A stretch of DNA of 64,000 nt. It comes from Hemicordylus capensis (taxonomy: Eukaryota; Chordata; Lepidosauria; Squamata; Cordylidae). Numbering within the stretch: the first letter of the stretch is position 1; each line of letters opens with the position of its first letter. Of this stretch, positions 21,788 to 33,322 are shown piece after piece. The stretch lies in NCBI RefSeq assembly GCF_027244095.1, contig NC_069659.1, positions 30,722,501 through 30,786,500 on the forward strand, given 5' to 3'. The position numbers and the translations under genes were made by a program. The notes beneath the pieces were generated by a model, which ran no database searches, had not been told where the DNA came from, and was given only the letters and a program-made list of their open reading frames with translations.

Positions 21788-23419
21788 TGTTAACACTGAG
21801 ATACATATTCCATCTGTATTGAATGTATTTAGCTGTATTCCAACTTGAAACTAATTGTAACCCAGTTGTGGTCTGGTAATATACTATATTTTGATTCCAG
21901 GTCAAACCAATCTTGTTTCCCAAGGAGATCACTAGAGCAAAGGTTCCAGAAGACAGTCCCTCTTATTGATGCCTATGTCTCTGGACATATCTGTTCCCTT
22001 AGCGGAAGCACTAAAATGATCAAAACTAAAACTCCTAAATGTGAAACTTACACATTCTGAAAAGTTTCAAAATGTTTCAAAATCTTCTTTCTATATGGAA
22101 AATGCCAATGATACAGCTGGGTAAGATCTTGAGGCCACCATGAAGAACCCTCAGCATGCCAAAAAAAGAGAGAGAGAGAGAGAGATCTCCGTGCTTTCTC
22201 ATCCACCCCTCCATGGTTATACTGCCACAGTCCCACTGTGCTAGTTGTTCCACTTTGAGATAAGCATTCAGAATGAGCTCAGAATTTGAAGTGGTTCAGA
22301 ATGGGGACCCACAGTTTCCGTTCTCCTGGGGGACAGCTTATTGCTGACCTGGTCTTCCACTGGAGGACCCAGGCCTGGTCCTTATACTGTCTGTCCTCAA
22401 TGCTGGCCAGTTCTGGTTTAAATAGCTTTGTAGAGCCCACACAACTGCTCCAGGGCTTTCCCCCCATTTCCTGTTCCTTTCCCCATTTCCCCAGGTTGCC
22501 TCATTTCTGTTCCCTCCCAGCCCCTTCCATTCCTTCCCTCCATTTCCCATCATGCTCCTGTCCCACCCAGCCACTTCCTTTACATGCCAGGTTGGGACAT
22601 TCCAAGCCAGGGTGTTGGCAGTGCACCCCAATATCACTCTTTTCCCTCACCTCCCTCCTCTATTGCTGGTCCTCTGGTGGTGCCACAGCAGCTTGCCAAG
22701 GAACCACACACTGGCTGGACCTTCCCAGCCAAATCATCTGTCTGAGGAAGTATGGGACAGTGAAACACATGTTAAAGATGTCCAGGTATATGCCTGATTC
22801 TTGCTTTGCAGACTCAGCCTCAAAGGCACAGCCAAACCCCACCTGCCTTCCCCACAGCCCATGCAGGGAATCCAGCTTCGAGCTGCCATGCTTCTTCCAT
22901 GAGATTATAGCTGGTTGCCTTGCAGGACCAAACAGGAATGTTTTGTTCTCACCTGAATGGCTGTTGGTGGGAACATTTTTCGCCGTCATCTCACTGGTGT
23001 ATGTTTGACACTGGGGGGTGGTAAGTACGGGTGGGAACCATCTACTAGCATAGTTTTGGTCACCCTGCAGGTGAGTGCAGGTTTGGGGAGGTAATTCAAA
23101 GAATGGTGTTCAACCAGGGGCACCTTTAAGGAGAAATGGGGTTTACATGGGACAGCCCCTCAGGTTTATGTGACCCAAGGATTTGGGGGAATTAACCCCT
23201 TTGGGGGTATGCTTGGGCTCACCCACACAGAGCTTGGGGGCTCAGGGGCAGTGATATGGACAGTTCTCCCTCGACTTGGGAAACCTTGTGGCAAAGAGGA
23301 GGCTATGGCAGTCAGATGACTTTTGGCAGTCTCCAAGCCTGGTTGCTTCACCCAGCAGTGGGAAAACAGTCCTGTTGTGAGGCTGCCCCATGGGGTGAGA
23401 AGTTGCCCATGCTCTAGTT
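21788..23419. other. Intergenic, no gene seen
   Basis: The first bases continue the L2 fragment. The rest has only chance open frames, an (AG)n run at 22167-22184 and no recognised repeat. 23420-23535 holds a short L2-like 3' tail on the minus strand (AAATAAATAAATAAAATGG, CCCCAAAGGGCT). Confidence 0.5.
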
Positions 23420-23752
23420 ACAAATACAAATACAATGAATATTTATATACTGCTTTTCAACCAAAGTCCCCAAAGTAGTTTACATAAATATAAATAAATA
23501 AATAAAATGGCTCCCTGTCCCCAAAGGGCTAGTTATACGTTATGCTAAGTATTGCAGATCCTTGTCAGTTAGTTCATAAAGTATGGCCCTAGTTCAACTT
23601 ACCATGCCCGTCCTATCCTCATTGGGATTTGTGCAAGGGGGTGGAGAATTTCTATTGTGGTAATCCATTTCTGATCTGTCCTACACAGTAGCAATGCACT
23701 CAGAGGCAAATAAATCAGATCAAAAACAACACACACCGCTCTTGGTTCAACT

Positions 23753-23758
23753 TTTAAT
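23753..23758 (-). terminator. Likely poly(A) signal of VMO1-B (ATTAAA)
   Basis: Same hexamer and distance past the stop as in VMO1-A, so kept since the duplication. Confidence 0.55.
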
Positions 23759-23832
23759 TGTGGTTGTTTCATCTCAACAAACCCACTTGAGCACAGGCAA
23801 GCCGTGTTATAAGAAGGGGGGACTCATATGGT

Positions 23833-24130
23833 TCAGTCACAGCAGAAAAACCTTGCATCATTAAGTGCTGTGTCATCACCAACACCTTGTTTATCCTCTA
23901 CCTTTGTCTGAAGCCCACATATGAAGCCTGATATGCAGCGATCACTCCATAGGCCAAAAGTCCCCCAGTTATGTGACTTGCCCGTCAAAACGTGCCCACC
24001 TTCACAGGTGAACCGGACATTGCTGGCTGCTGTATCATCAAGAAAAGGCCCTTGGGGTTTTTCCACTCTCAAACCGAAGGAAATAAAGTTCCCTTTGGGA
24101 CAATACTTAGCCTCCGACCAATTTCCCCAC
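23833..24130 (-). CDS. VMO1: VMO1-B exon 3
   Basis: 298 bp after acceptor CTTTGGCAG. Encodes [19 protein letters not shown] through to ARFFCCD, with TGA at 23833-23835. Confidence 0.94.
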
Positions 24131-25512
24131 CTGCCAAAGAAAACAATGATTATAAGATTCTGATAAATATATTAAATATTAAACCATTGCATACTGTACA
24201 AATAACATCTCATACATTTTGAAATGTATTGTCAGCAAGAGTGCATGGATACTGCAGTTTTGAGATCTTGCATAAAGAATGGTAGACCATGTAGATCCAT
24301 CAATCAATCAAAATGTATTACAATCTTAGATCAAATCAAATACAAACAGGTAGAAAGGGATGGGCACAGAACTGTTTTTGCCATTTCAGTTCAAATCTGA
24401 ATTGGATTTGAACCAACCTGGCCTGGTCTTGTAAGATTCCCTGTCTGGCCAAACTGGGTCTGGTCCAGTTCAAACACGGAAATGGGCCGAACCGGTTCAT
24501 GGGTCGGTTCGGGTATATATTTGTAAAGGGGAATCCAGCAAGGATTTCCCTTTACAAGTAAAGTACAATACCAAGCCTAAGGAGGGAGGGGGCAGAAGAA
24601 AAGGTATTTGCAGGCCCATAAGCTATTGACAGCCATTGCTTCCAATGTCCATCCAAAAAATACAACACATAACATATGCAACTCTGCCAGTGCAATTCTT
24701 GCATTCTGCACAAGTGCCCTCTTGCATAAATGCCCATACTTTATGTTAAAAGGCAGGTGGTACATTGCACAGTATGTCAGCCAGAGAGAGCTCAGAATGA
24801 TTCAGACAGATTCTGTCTTTGTCAGTAGAGCAACAGTGAAAGCAACCCAGGCCCTTCTACAGATCAAGGAAGAAATTCAAGAAATTCAAGAAATTCAAGA
24901 AGAAATTCAAGAAAAGAAAGCAAAAGGTCACTCACGGCCCAGTTTTAGACTCAATGACTTGGCCCTTAGTGCAGTAGAGGCGAATGCCATTCAGAGCTGT
25001 ATCATCATACCATATACCCTGGTGTGCCTGTACCTGGTGGTGAAGAGAAGGAGTGATGATAACACTGATGCTGCACTCTACAGCTGCCCACATTTTGTAA
25101 AATTAAAGCACAATGTTTTCAGTGGGAATTAGCCATTCACACTGGCTCCCTCCCTGCTGGAATTGGATAGCATCGTACTGGTCCAGTCAGATAAACGATG
25201 AGCAGCTTCAGCACTAGTCATTGCCAACTAGTTGTGCAGAACAACTGCTAGCCAAGCTTGGGTATTTGCATTCACATCTGCATCAGAAAACAGCAACTTG
25301 TACATCCAGCCAGTCCTGTGGGACCCAGATGGGCAAGCCACAGGAGAAATTCAGTCTTGTTATTGGCACTTAGATAACCCCTTCAATAACCTTGCAGGCC
25401 TCAACTGGCTTTGTATTTTGCAGGAGATGTTCTTCATCTTCCAGCAATGAAGCTCCTAACCTGATTCAAGTTATTGCTACACTAACAGGTTCATCTGAAA
25501 TTTGTTTGTTTG

Positions 25513-25559
<47 letters not shown>

Positions 25560-27013
25560 TCTTTACCACCCTTCCAAAAAACCGCTCAGGGCGGTTTAAA
25601 AAGAGAAATAACAAATAAATAAGATGGATCCCTCTCCCCAAAGGGCTCACAGTCTAAAAAGAAACACAAGATAGACACCAGCAACAGTCACTGGAGGTAC
25701 TGTGCTGGGGGTGGATAGAACCAGATCCTCTCCCCCTACTAAATAAAGAGAATCACCACGTAAAAAGGTGCCTCTTTGCCAAGTTAGGTCCTTTGCTTGT
25801 CCTTTGCTCATGGAGGCAGAGTTTGGGCTCCCTGATGTAATGTGCTGCTGACTCAGATGGATGTTCTACAATATTTCTAACTTCACCCAATGTTCAGCCT
25901 GTATTTTTGTGTAAAGAAGCCAAATCCTACAAAGGCATGATGAATCTTCAGTGACTCCCCCTAAAAGGGAAACCAGAATCCAAGGAGCACGGCAAACCCC
26001 TAAGACTTCTCAGTGCTCCAGGAAGTGAGGCAACTATGGTAATGCAACACTATCACCTTCCTCCATACTTGTGCTGACATCTGCTTTCCTGTCCTCATCA
26101 AAACTAATCCCAGCACCATCATCATTTTCTTGCCTTCTCCCATTCCTTTAGATGATTCCTTTATGTACTACTATTGCTTCACCTTTGCCTTTTGGGGTTC
26201 TAAAGCAGTTGTCTGGGGAACGTTCAAAAGAAAGGGTGGAAGCAGTGGCAAAACCCTCATTGGACAAGGGGACAAGAGGACAAGTGTCCCTGGGCTGCTG
26301 GTGTGTGGGTGGCTGCCGTGGTGCCCTCTCCCCTGGGGCACCAGCTTGTCTTCCACATGCAACCAGCTATGAACAAAACCTTCACCGGTTGGAGTGAGGG
26401 TAAGAGGAACAGCCCTTGCCCCACTCCTTTCCACCTGACAAGTGAAGGGCTGTCCAGGCCCCCACCCCAGGTTCTGGCCACACCCCATGCATCAGCATCC
26501 CATGCATTGACTCATTTCTTCCTACCTTTCTCTTCCTCACTCAGAGGAAGAGAGAGGAAGAAAGGCAGCAACCAGCTGTCATTGATACACCGGCTGGCAA
26601 GGAGTGGGGAGGAGCTGCAGGATCACTTCCGGATGCTGGCCACGCCCCCTAGATCTGATGACAGTTGCAAGGGATGTGGCCAGTGTGCACGCACAGTGGT
26701 GGGGGAGGGGAGAGCTGTAGCCTGTCCCCCGACTGCCATTGGGCTCCCTCTACCCCTGGATGGGGGAAATTGCTGATTGAAGCAGCTCCCAGACATCAAG
26801 GTGTCTCAATGGAGGGAGGTCCTAAAGTAGGGAGACTTTTACCTTGATTGCGAATCCACGAGCATAACCTTCAGGGCACAATTCGATTTCACCCCAGTCT
26901 CCGAATGGTCCTCCATTTTCCACTTTGAGGACTGTCCTATAATCTCGGGGTTCTTTTCTCCCCAGGCAGCAGGAGAATATCAAGAAGAACAAAATGCTGA
27001 CAGGGAGAGCCAT
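23833..27013 (-). CDS. VMO1: VMO1-B: vitelline membrane outer layer protein 1 homologue (3 exons, 188 aa)
   Basis: Exons 26843-27013, 24936-25033 and 23833-24130 join in phase to a 188-aa secreted protein. By hand alignment it is about three quarters identical to VMO1-A. Signal peptide [18 protein letters not shown]. The beta-prism repeats read [42 protein letters not shown] and [20 protein letters not shown], with [24 protein letters not shown] and [12 protein letters not shown] strands. Splice sites are canonical (donors GTAAAAG and GTGAGTG, acceptors CACCACCAG and TTTGGCAG). It looks intact and is the most compact copy (3.2 kb). It would act outside the cell, as an egg-coat or mucosal structural protein by family analogy. 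Confidence 0.94.
24359..24560. repeat. hAT-like MITE relic in VMO1-B intron 2
   Basis: Counterpart of 1651-1825 at the same intron position (TGGGCACAGAACTG, CCAAACTGGGTC, TATATATTTGTAAAGG). Confidence 0.55.
24868..24913. repeat. (GAAATTCAA)n minisatellite in VMO1-B intron 2
   Basis: About five copies of GAAATTCAA with one GAA slip, some 25 bp from the exon 2 donor. Absent from the matching place in VMO1-A (near 3400-3430). Confidence 0.85.
24936..25033 (-). CDS. VMO1: VMO1-B exon 2
   Basis: 98 bp between acceptor CACCACCAG and donor GTGAGTG. Encodes [16 protein letters not shown] and [16 protein letters not shown], plus two bases of the split proline codon. Confidence 0.93.
25500..25790 (-). 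repeat. L2/SINE-type 3' tail insertion with (GATT)n, private to copy B
   Basis: A (GATT)n run at 25513-25558 is followed by CACCCTTCCAAAAAACCGCT, CAGGGCGG and CCCCAAAGGGCTCACAGTCT. This is the minus-strand form of the tail seen plus-strand at 45420-45600. VMO1-A intron 1 has the empty site near 6434 (TCTGAAATTGCAGTCCTTTG). Confidence 0.75.
26843..27013 (-). CDS. VMO1: VMO1-B exon 1
   Basis: 171 bp, ATG at 27011-27013, phase 0 end at AAG then GTAAAAG. Encodes the signal peptide and the first repeat to ARGFAIK. Confidence 0.94.
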
Positions 27014-27180
27014 AGAAGATGCTCTGTTTTGGATCTACCTGCAAAAACCTAGCAGAAGAATAACAGCTCTGAGAATGGACTGTTGGAGGTTTGGCTGGAG
27101 GACATCCATCAATCAATTCTGCCTCTTGGACAGTGTCCCTGGAGGGAAACATGCTTACACTGGGTTAATGCTATACATTG

Positions 27181-27667
27181 AGGCACTTCACACGATTCAT
27201 GTGAAGAGCCTTACCGGGCTCTGTAGAGAGAACAGGCTTAGCCCGCTCTCCCCGCAGAGGATCATGCCTGCAGCCCTGGGCAGCTGGATCGGCCACCCAC
27301 ATGACTACCAGCTCCGTCACAGAGCCATTGGGGGCTGTGAGGATTGGGGACCACACGGCCCCCAGAAGTTCCAGGATGTCCCGTGCAAGCGTGGAGGACA
27401 TTCTGGAGAAACCCCCGAGGCCGGAAGGCTGGCTGCAGCCTATCGGTCGAGGGTCTACTCATGTGTCGTCACGCACCGCGGCGGCACACAAGGGGAAAAA
27501 TGAAGTTAACAGAGTGCTCGCTCCATTAACCTCATTGAAGGGGAGGGTGAATTAAATGGGCTAGCCACCTTGGGCTCGCCTGCGAACCCGGTGGTTCCCA
27601 CGATCAGTAGAGAGCAGACTAGGCTCCCTTCGCCCGCTTTCTACTGATCGTGGGAATAGCTTCATTG
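27181..27667. mobile_element. MITE-like insertion upstream of VMO1-B exon 1
   Basis: Copy A is uninterrupted here (7785-7799, GTATATTGTCTATCTGG). Copy B has 487 extra bases between CTATACATTG and TCTGTCTGG. It begins AGGCACTTCACACGATTCA and ends with a hairpin, CCCACGATCAGTAGA and its exact inverse near 27599-27655. CpG-rich inside. The last bases TTCATTG and the left flank TACATTG may be a worn target duplication. Confidence 0.75.
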
Positions 27668-28434
27668 TCTGTCTGGCTTTTTGGACCATACTTTGTGTCC
27701 TACAAGCACCTTAAAGTTGCTGGCAATGTGGGTTGGATCCATTTCAATGTCCACAGCAAAGCACAATCAGAATATATTCTATAGACAGTGGGAGGGGTGG
27801 GGATATAGTGGGTGGATTTTTCTTTACCTTACATAAGGATTACATCTGGCAAAAATTGATCTTCCCTGTGTTTGGTCACCTGCCTGAGTAGACTTAGCTG
27901 TCATATATACACCCTTAACATTTCTGATGTCTCCCTCATGGCCACAGAAAGTCTCAGGTATAGAGAGAGAGAGGGAGAATTTGCCATTGCATAGCATAGT
28001 TGGGAGAGGATGCCTGAAATATAGATAACGACTGATGATTATATAAGTTATGTGGTGTCTAGTAATGGAATGTGAGTGTTTTACAGAGCAGGAATTCTTT
28101 GTGGGGTGGGGGTGGGTACTAGTACTTCTATGGGTACTATGCGTACTTGGTACCCTTGGGGCTCCAAGGGTGTAGTAAGAACCCTCCTGCCTCCGTACAC
28201 TACAGCTATGCAATTTGTTCCCATTTGAGGATCGCCATCTTGAAGCCAATGCATCCTCATTGAGGTACCCACTGCAGAATGGAAGCAAGGAGAGTAAAGG
28301 TTCTCCTCCTCTGCTTCTGATTGGCTGACTGCAGGCTGAAGCTCAGTGTGCCCCTTCCCTCAGCCTGACTGACTGGCTTCAGAAAATTGGCACTGAGTAC
28401 ACCTTAAGTGTCACCTTAAGTGGCAAAAGGGGAA

Positions 28435-28640
28435 ATGCTTGACTAACAAGCAGGAGGTTGCCAGTTCAAAACCCCGTTGTTACTATATCGGGCAGCAGCT
28501 ATATAGGAAGATGCTGAAAGGCATCATCATCTCATACTGCTCGGGAGGAGTCAATGGTAAACCCCTCTTGTACTCTACCAAAGAAAACCACTGGGCTCTG
28601 TGGACACCAGAAGTTGAATCAACTTCACAGCACACTATCT
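28435..28640 (+). repeat. Sauria-type SINE
   Basis: The tRNA-like head (GCTTGACTAACAAGCAGGAG, GGTTGCCAGTTCAAA), the middle ATATAGGAAGATGCTGAAAG and a BovB-type 3' part (CCAAAGAAAACCAC, CTGTGGACACCAG) are all recognisable. Confidence 0.82.
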
Positions 28641-28810
28641 TTTTACTCCCATTGAAATTAATAGGACACGTAGACTTGCGCCATTATTTTCAATAAGACT
28701 GATTATGAGTGATTTAGTGACTGGAGTCACCTGTCTCATAACTGTATCATTTAAATGTTTGTGTGAGTGTTTGTGTGTGTGCATATTACAAAGACACATA
28801 TATTCATGAC

Positions 28811-28890
28811 GTGTGTGTGTGTGTGTGTGTGTGTATGAATGATTGATATATATATATATATACGTGTGTGTGTGTGTGTGTGTGTGTAGT

Positions 28891-28954
<64 letters not shown>
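28811..28954. repeat. Compound microsatellite (GT)n-(AT)n-(GT)n-(GATA)n
   Basis: (GT)n 28811-28834, (AT)n about 28846-28861, (GT)n 28864-28888, (GATA)n 28890-28952. It abuts the 5' end of the CR1 at 28962. Confidence 0.95.
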
Positions 28955-28961
28955 GAACCTT

Positions 28962-30792
28962 TTGCCTCACAAGCCTTTTGGAGTTCTTTGACAGTATCAG
29001 CAAGTGTGTGGAAAAAGCTGATCCAGTTGACATAGTATACCTGGACTTTCAAAAAGCATTTATTTATTTATTTGTTTGTTTGTTTGTTTGTTTGTTTGTT
29101 TATTAAACTTCTATACCACCCAAACTTTCATCTCTGGGCAGTTAACATAAAAAAAAATTAAAACACATATAAAAGTTAAAACAATGCAATAATTTAAAAA
29201 CAGCCATAAAATTAAAAACAGACAATTTTTAAAAGCTGGGAAAGCTCGGGTGAAAAGATGGGTTTTCAGGTGTTCTTTAAAAATTGCCAGAGATGGGGAG
29301 GATCATATCTCAGCAGGGAGTGCATTCCACAATCTCAGGGCAGTGACCAAGAAGACCCGTTTCTGTGTAGCCACCAGAAGAGTTGGTGGTTACTGGAGAC
29401 CGATCTCCTCAGATGACCTCAATGGGCGGTGTGGGTCATAGTGAAGAAGATGCTCTCTTAAATACCTTTTGACAAAGTTCCTCATCAAAGACTCTTGAGA
29501 AAACTTAGCAGCCATGGGATAAGGGGACAGGTACATGGGTGGATTGCTAACTGGCTGAAGGACAGGAAACAGAGGATAGGTATAAATGGAGAGTTTTCAC
29601 AATGGAGGGAAGTAAGAAGTGGGATCCTCCAGGGCTCTGTACTGGGACCGGTGCTTTTTAATTTTTTGTAAATGATCTAGAAGCATGGGTAAGCAGTGAG
29701 GTGGCCAGATTTGCAGATGATACCAAACTCTTTTGGGTAATGATATCCCAAACAGATTGTGAGGAGCTGCAAAAGGATCTCTCCAAACTGGGAAAGTGAG
29801 AAACAAAATGGCAAATGCAGTTCAGTGTTGGCTAGTGTAAAGTGATGCACATTGAGATGAAAAACCCCAATTTCAAGTACATGCTGATGGGATCTGAGCT
29901 GTCAGACTGGCAAGGAGAGGAATCTTGGGGTCCTGGTGGACAGCTCATTGAAAGTGTCGACTCAATGTGCGGCAGCTGTGAAAAAGGCCAATTCCATGCT
30001 AGGGATCGTTAGGAAGGGGATTGGGGGGAAAACGGCTAATATTATAATGCCCATAACTATGGTGCACCATGGGTATGCACCATAACTATGATGCATCCAC
30101 ACCTGGAGTACTGCATACAATTCTGGTCACCACATCTAAAAAAGGACATTGTAAAACTAGAAAAGGTGCAGTAGAGGGCAAGCAAGATGAGCAGGGGCCT
30201 AGAGCACCTTTCTTATGAGGCAAAGCTACAACACCTAGTTAGTTTAGAAAACCTAGAAACTAGAAAACACCTAGTTTAGGCTAGTTAGTTTAGAAAAAAG
30301 ACAACTGCAGGGAGACATAAGTCTATAAAATCAAGCATTGTGTAGATAAAGTGGATAGAGAGAAATTTCTCTCACACACACATAACACTAGAACCAAGGG
30401 TCATCCCATGAAATTGACTGCCAGGAAATTTAGGTCCAGCAAACAGAAGTACTTTTTCACACAACTCATAATCAACTTGTGGAATTCTCTGCCACAAGAT
30501 GTGGTGACAGCCAACAACCTGAATGGCTTTAAGAGGGGTTTGGATAATTTCATGGAGGAGAGCTCTATCAACGGCTACTATTGTGAGGGCTACAGGCCAC
30601 TTCCAGCCTCAGAGGCAAGTTGCCTCTGAATACCAGTTGCAGGGGAATAACAGCCAGAGAGAGGGCATGCCCTCAACTCTTGCCTGTACGCTTCCAGCAG
30701 CATCTGGTGGGTCACTGTATGAAGCAGGATGCTGGACTAGATGGGCCTTTGGCCTGATCCAGCAGGGCTCTTCTTATGTTTGTATGTTCTTA
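28962..30792 (+). mobile_element. CR1 LINE, 5'-truncated, split by L2 3' end
   Basis: Plus-strand CR1. The RT text reads VYLDFQKAF, then resumes at 29466 with DKVPHQRLL-type sequence, passes the ADDTKLFW region (near 29715) and ends in the 3' UTR with GGCTCTTCTTATGTTTGTATGTTCTTA. Several frame breaks. 29060-29465 is an inserted minus-strand L2 3' UTR. Confidence 0.9.
29060..29465 (-). mobile_element. L2-like LINE 3' UTR inserted in CR1
   Basis: Begins with TTTATT/TTTG repeats. CTATACCACCCAAACTTTCA and TCTCTGGGCAGTTAA follow, the same 3' UTR as at 18.22 and 33.32 kb. It stops inside the UTR (TCTCTTAAATACC), so only about 400 bp was inserted. Confidence 0.85.
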
Positions 30793-31257
30793 TACATATA
30801 TCAGGCGGTATATAAATATGATAAATAACTTTTTTAACCGGTATGCACATATAAACACATGTACACGGACTAAATATCCCTATGGGGTACTTCAACTGAA
30901 GTCTGCAACAAAAGGGGTAAACTGGTTTTAAAAGGCTCTGAACCCCAGTCTAGAGGGGTCTGTAGGGTCAAGCCCTATTTGGGGAGAGAAGGAAAAGCTG
31001 GGTCTTTACCAAGCATGGTCTCCCTCCCAGCAAGTGAGACTGGCTGGAACATCTCACCACCACATTTCGAAACAAAATTTGAGGCTGGATAGGCAAACTG
31101 AGGCCAATCTCACAAAGTCAGGGGAAACCTTCAGCAAGTGTGGCCCTTCCTCCACTTGGGCCTCTCCCCGCACACGTTTAGGAAGAACAGTTTGGCTCAA
31201 TGTTTGTTTGGCCTCATTTTATTTTGGCAGCAAGTGGTCAGCCCTGTTGGGACTAGG

Positions 31258-31440
31258 TCAGGACAAAGGCTGTAGCTCAGTGGTAGAGTATCTGCTTTGC
31301 ATGCAGAAAAATCCCAGTTCAGTCAAGGGCATCTCCATTGTGAGCTGGGTACTATGAAGCCCTAGAGAACTGTTGCCTGTCAAAGTAGACAATACTGTGC
31401 TACATGGACCGATGGTCTGGCTCAGTATATAAAGCAGCGC
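31258..31440 (+). repeat. tRNA-Ala-derived SINE (duplicate of 10305-10495)
   Basis: GGCTGTAGCTCAGTGGTAGA, CTGCTTTGCATGCAGAA and the shared body. The tRNA-Ala(TGC)-like head is better kept than in copy A. The matching site in A shows the insertion predates the A/B duplication. Confidence 0.78.
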
Positions 31441-32299
31441 CCCATTTCCCTCCAAACCTGACTGGGACGGAGACTCCTCCACCCTTCCCCCCTTGCTGTG
31501 CTCCTGGGAACAGAGCAGTGCAATTCTACTTACAGTCTCAGCACTGCCAGCTCTCCTACAGGAAGAATGAGAGAGACCCTGGGCAGAGCACGGAAATATG
31601 AATGTGGGCAGGGCCAGAGCACAGGGCAGGGCAGTGAAGGGCAGGGCTTGGCTATCCTGAGCAGCACCTGCCATGCCCTGCTGCTCCATCATTCAGTAAG
31701 CAAACAAAAGGCTATGGAGTGTGTTCAAAAGTGTTTCCAAAGCAGGAAGCCCATTTGCTTTTGAATTACAGAAGGGGGGTGCTTAAGAAAGGCTGGGGCA
31801 TCATTTCAGGTTTCTGCATCAGGAATGTAGCAAACTGCCTTATACTGAGTCAAACCATTGGTCCACCTAGCTCAGTATTTTCTACACCAGTGATCTTCAC
31901 TATTGTTCAAGCGGGGGTCACTCTGGCAATCAACTTCCGATGAGAGAGCCGTTTTCCCATGGTGATGACCTCTGCACAATACTGCTATGGTAGTGAGCCA
32001 AAAACCACGGTACCTAAAGATGCATACCAAAGTAACAATGAATGTGGCGAACCTAAAATAAAATGGAAAAGATATAAACAAGTGCTTTAAAGATAAACTA
32101 ACCAATTTACAGAACGATATAGAATGATATGAAAAGTAGTATAATTTATATAAAGAGTAAAAAGCTAATAACAAATATACAGCACGTAACAAAATTCTAG
32201 AATATGTGGATGGTATGACAAAAAATGAAAGAGCAGAGAGCAAATGGTAAATATACAACAGGTAGTAGTGATGTAACAAGTAAATGATATGTCAAATAA

Positions 32300-33278
32300 T
32301 GAAGAACCTGCAGTGCTAACATGAGGTTAGTGGATGAGAAAGAAGAATTGAATCTTGGATTGAACTTTGTACCTACAACAAAATATAACACTTTCAATAC
32401 TAGAGTTGACTTATTTAAACTCATACATTTGATTAAATTGAAGGATCATTTTGGAGTTTCAGAAAAGGCTACTATTAAATCATTTAGACTCAAATCTACA
32501 TTCATACCTCATAATTTTAATGCCAATATTCAATGTTTCGAAAGAGTAGTCCTTAGGGCTATACAATTATTGGAACAGAAGGATATAAAATATGGAGGAA
32601 TCATCACTAGTTAGCAATAGAGTCATTACAGAAAAAAGATAAAAAAATATCATTAAAGAAGCAGATAAAGGAGGAGGAACTGTAGTAATGAATAAGAGTG
32701 ATTATTGTCGGGAAAGGGACAGACAGTTGAGCAATAGCACAGCGTATAGAAAGTTACATGATGATCCTAGCTGGATGATTAAACTTCTTATTAAGGTAAC
32801 TGTTCAAGAAGCTTTTTCACTGGGCTATATAGATGAGGCTACTAAAGATTTTCTAATGAGGGAAGAATACAGGACCCCAATATTCTATATTATCCCAAAG
32901 ATGCATAAGAACACTCATCCTCCCCCAGATCACCCTATAATATCAGGCTGCAATTCTTTGTTGGAACCCCTTTCAGATTACCTAGATTTTTTTCTCCAGC
33001 CCTTCGTGGAATGACAGACTCGCTATATGAAAGACACAAAGCCATTTATCAACATAGTGGAGAATTTATCATTAGAAAAAGACATCTGTTTATGCACCTT
33101 AGATGTGGAAGCTTTATTTACTTCCATTCCCCATGTGGGGGCTAGAAATGCAACAGAGTATTTTTTGTTACAGAGTTGATCAGTCACAAACCCTCCCCCA
33201 ACCCACACACACACACACATTTTCTTCTAGATTTGCAAGATATTGTCTTAGAAAAAATTACTTTAGATATGATCAAGA
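32300..33278 (+). mobile_element. Penelope-like element fragment (RT domain)
   Basis: Encodes Penelope-type RT motifs in order: LNLGLNFVPTTKYNTFNTRV (32345), DKGGGTVVMNKSDY (about 32660), YRKLHDDPSW, IPKMHKNTHPPP, HPIISGCNSLLEPLSDYLDF and CTLDVEALFTSIPH (33095). At least two frame breaks. The fragment stops in the RT core where a SINE tail begins, so the family's C-terminal GIY-YIG endonuclease is missing. The 5' limit is unclear: 31990-32300 is AT-rich and may belong to it. Confidence 0.85.
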
Positions 33279-33322
33279 CACCTATGGTCTGACTCAGTAT
33301 ATGGCAGCTTCCTATGTTCCTA

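Larger units (their letters stand above)
23540..31985. repeat. Segmental duplication, copy B (contains VMO1-B)
   Basis: Partner of 870-11072. Both introns, the 3' flank and the upstream block out to the paired SINE fragments at 31258-31890 are shared. Insertions private to B are at 25500-25790, 27181-27667, 28435-28640 and the CR1 at 28962-30792. Confidence 0.8.

Noticed and set aside
32321-33014. Open frames as unknown host proteins
   Set aside because: Motif order is that of a Penelope-type reverse transcriptase.
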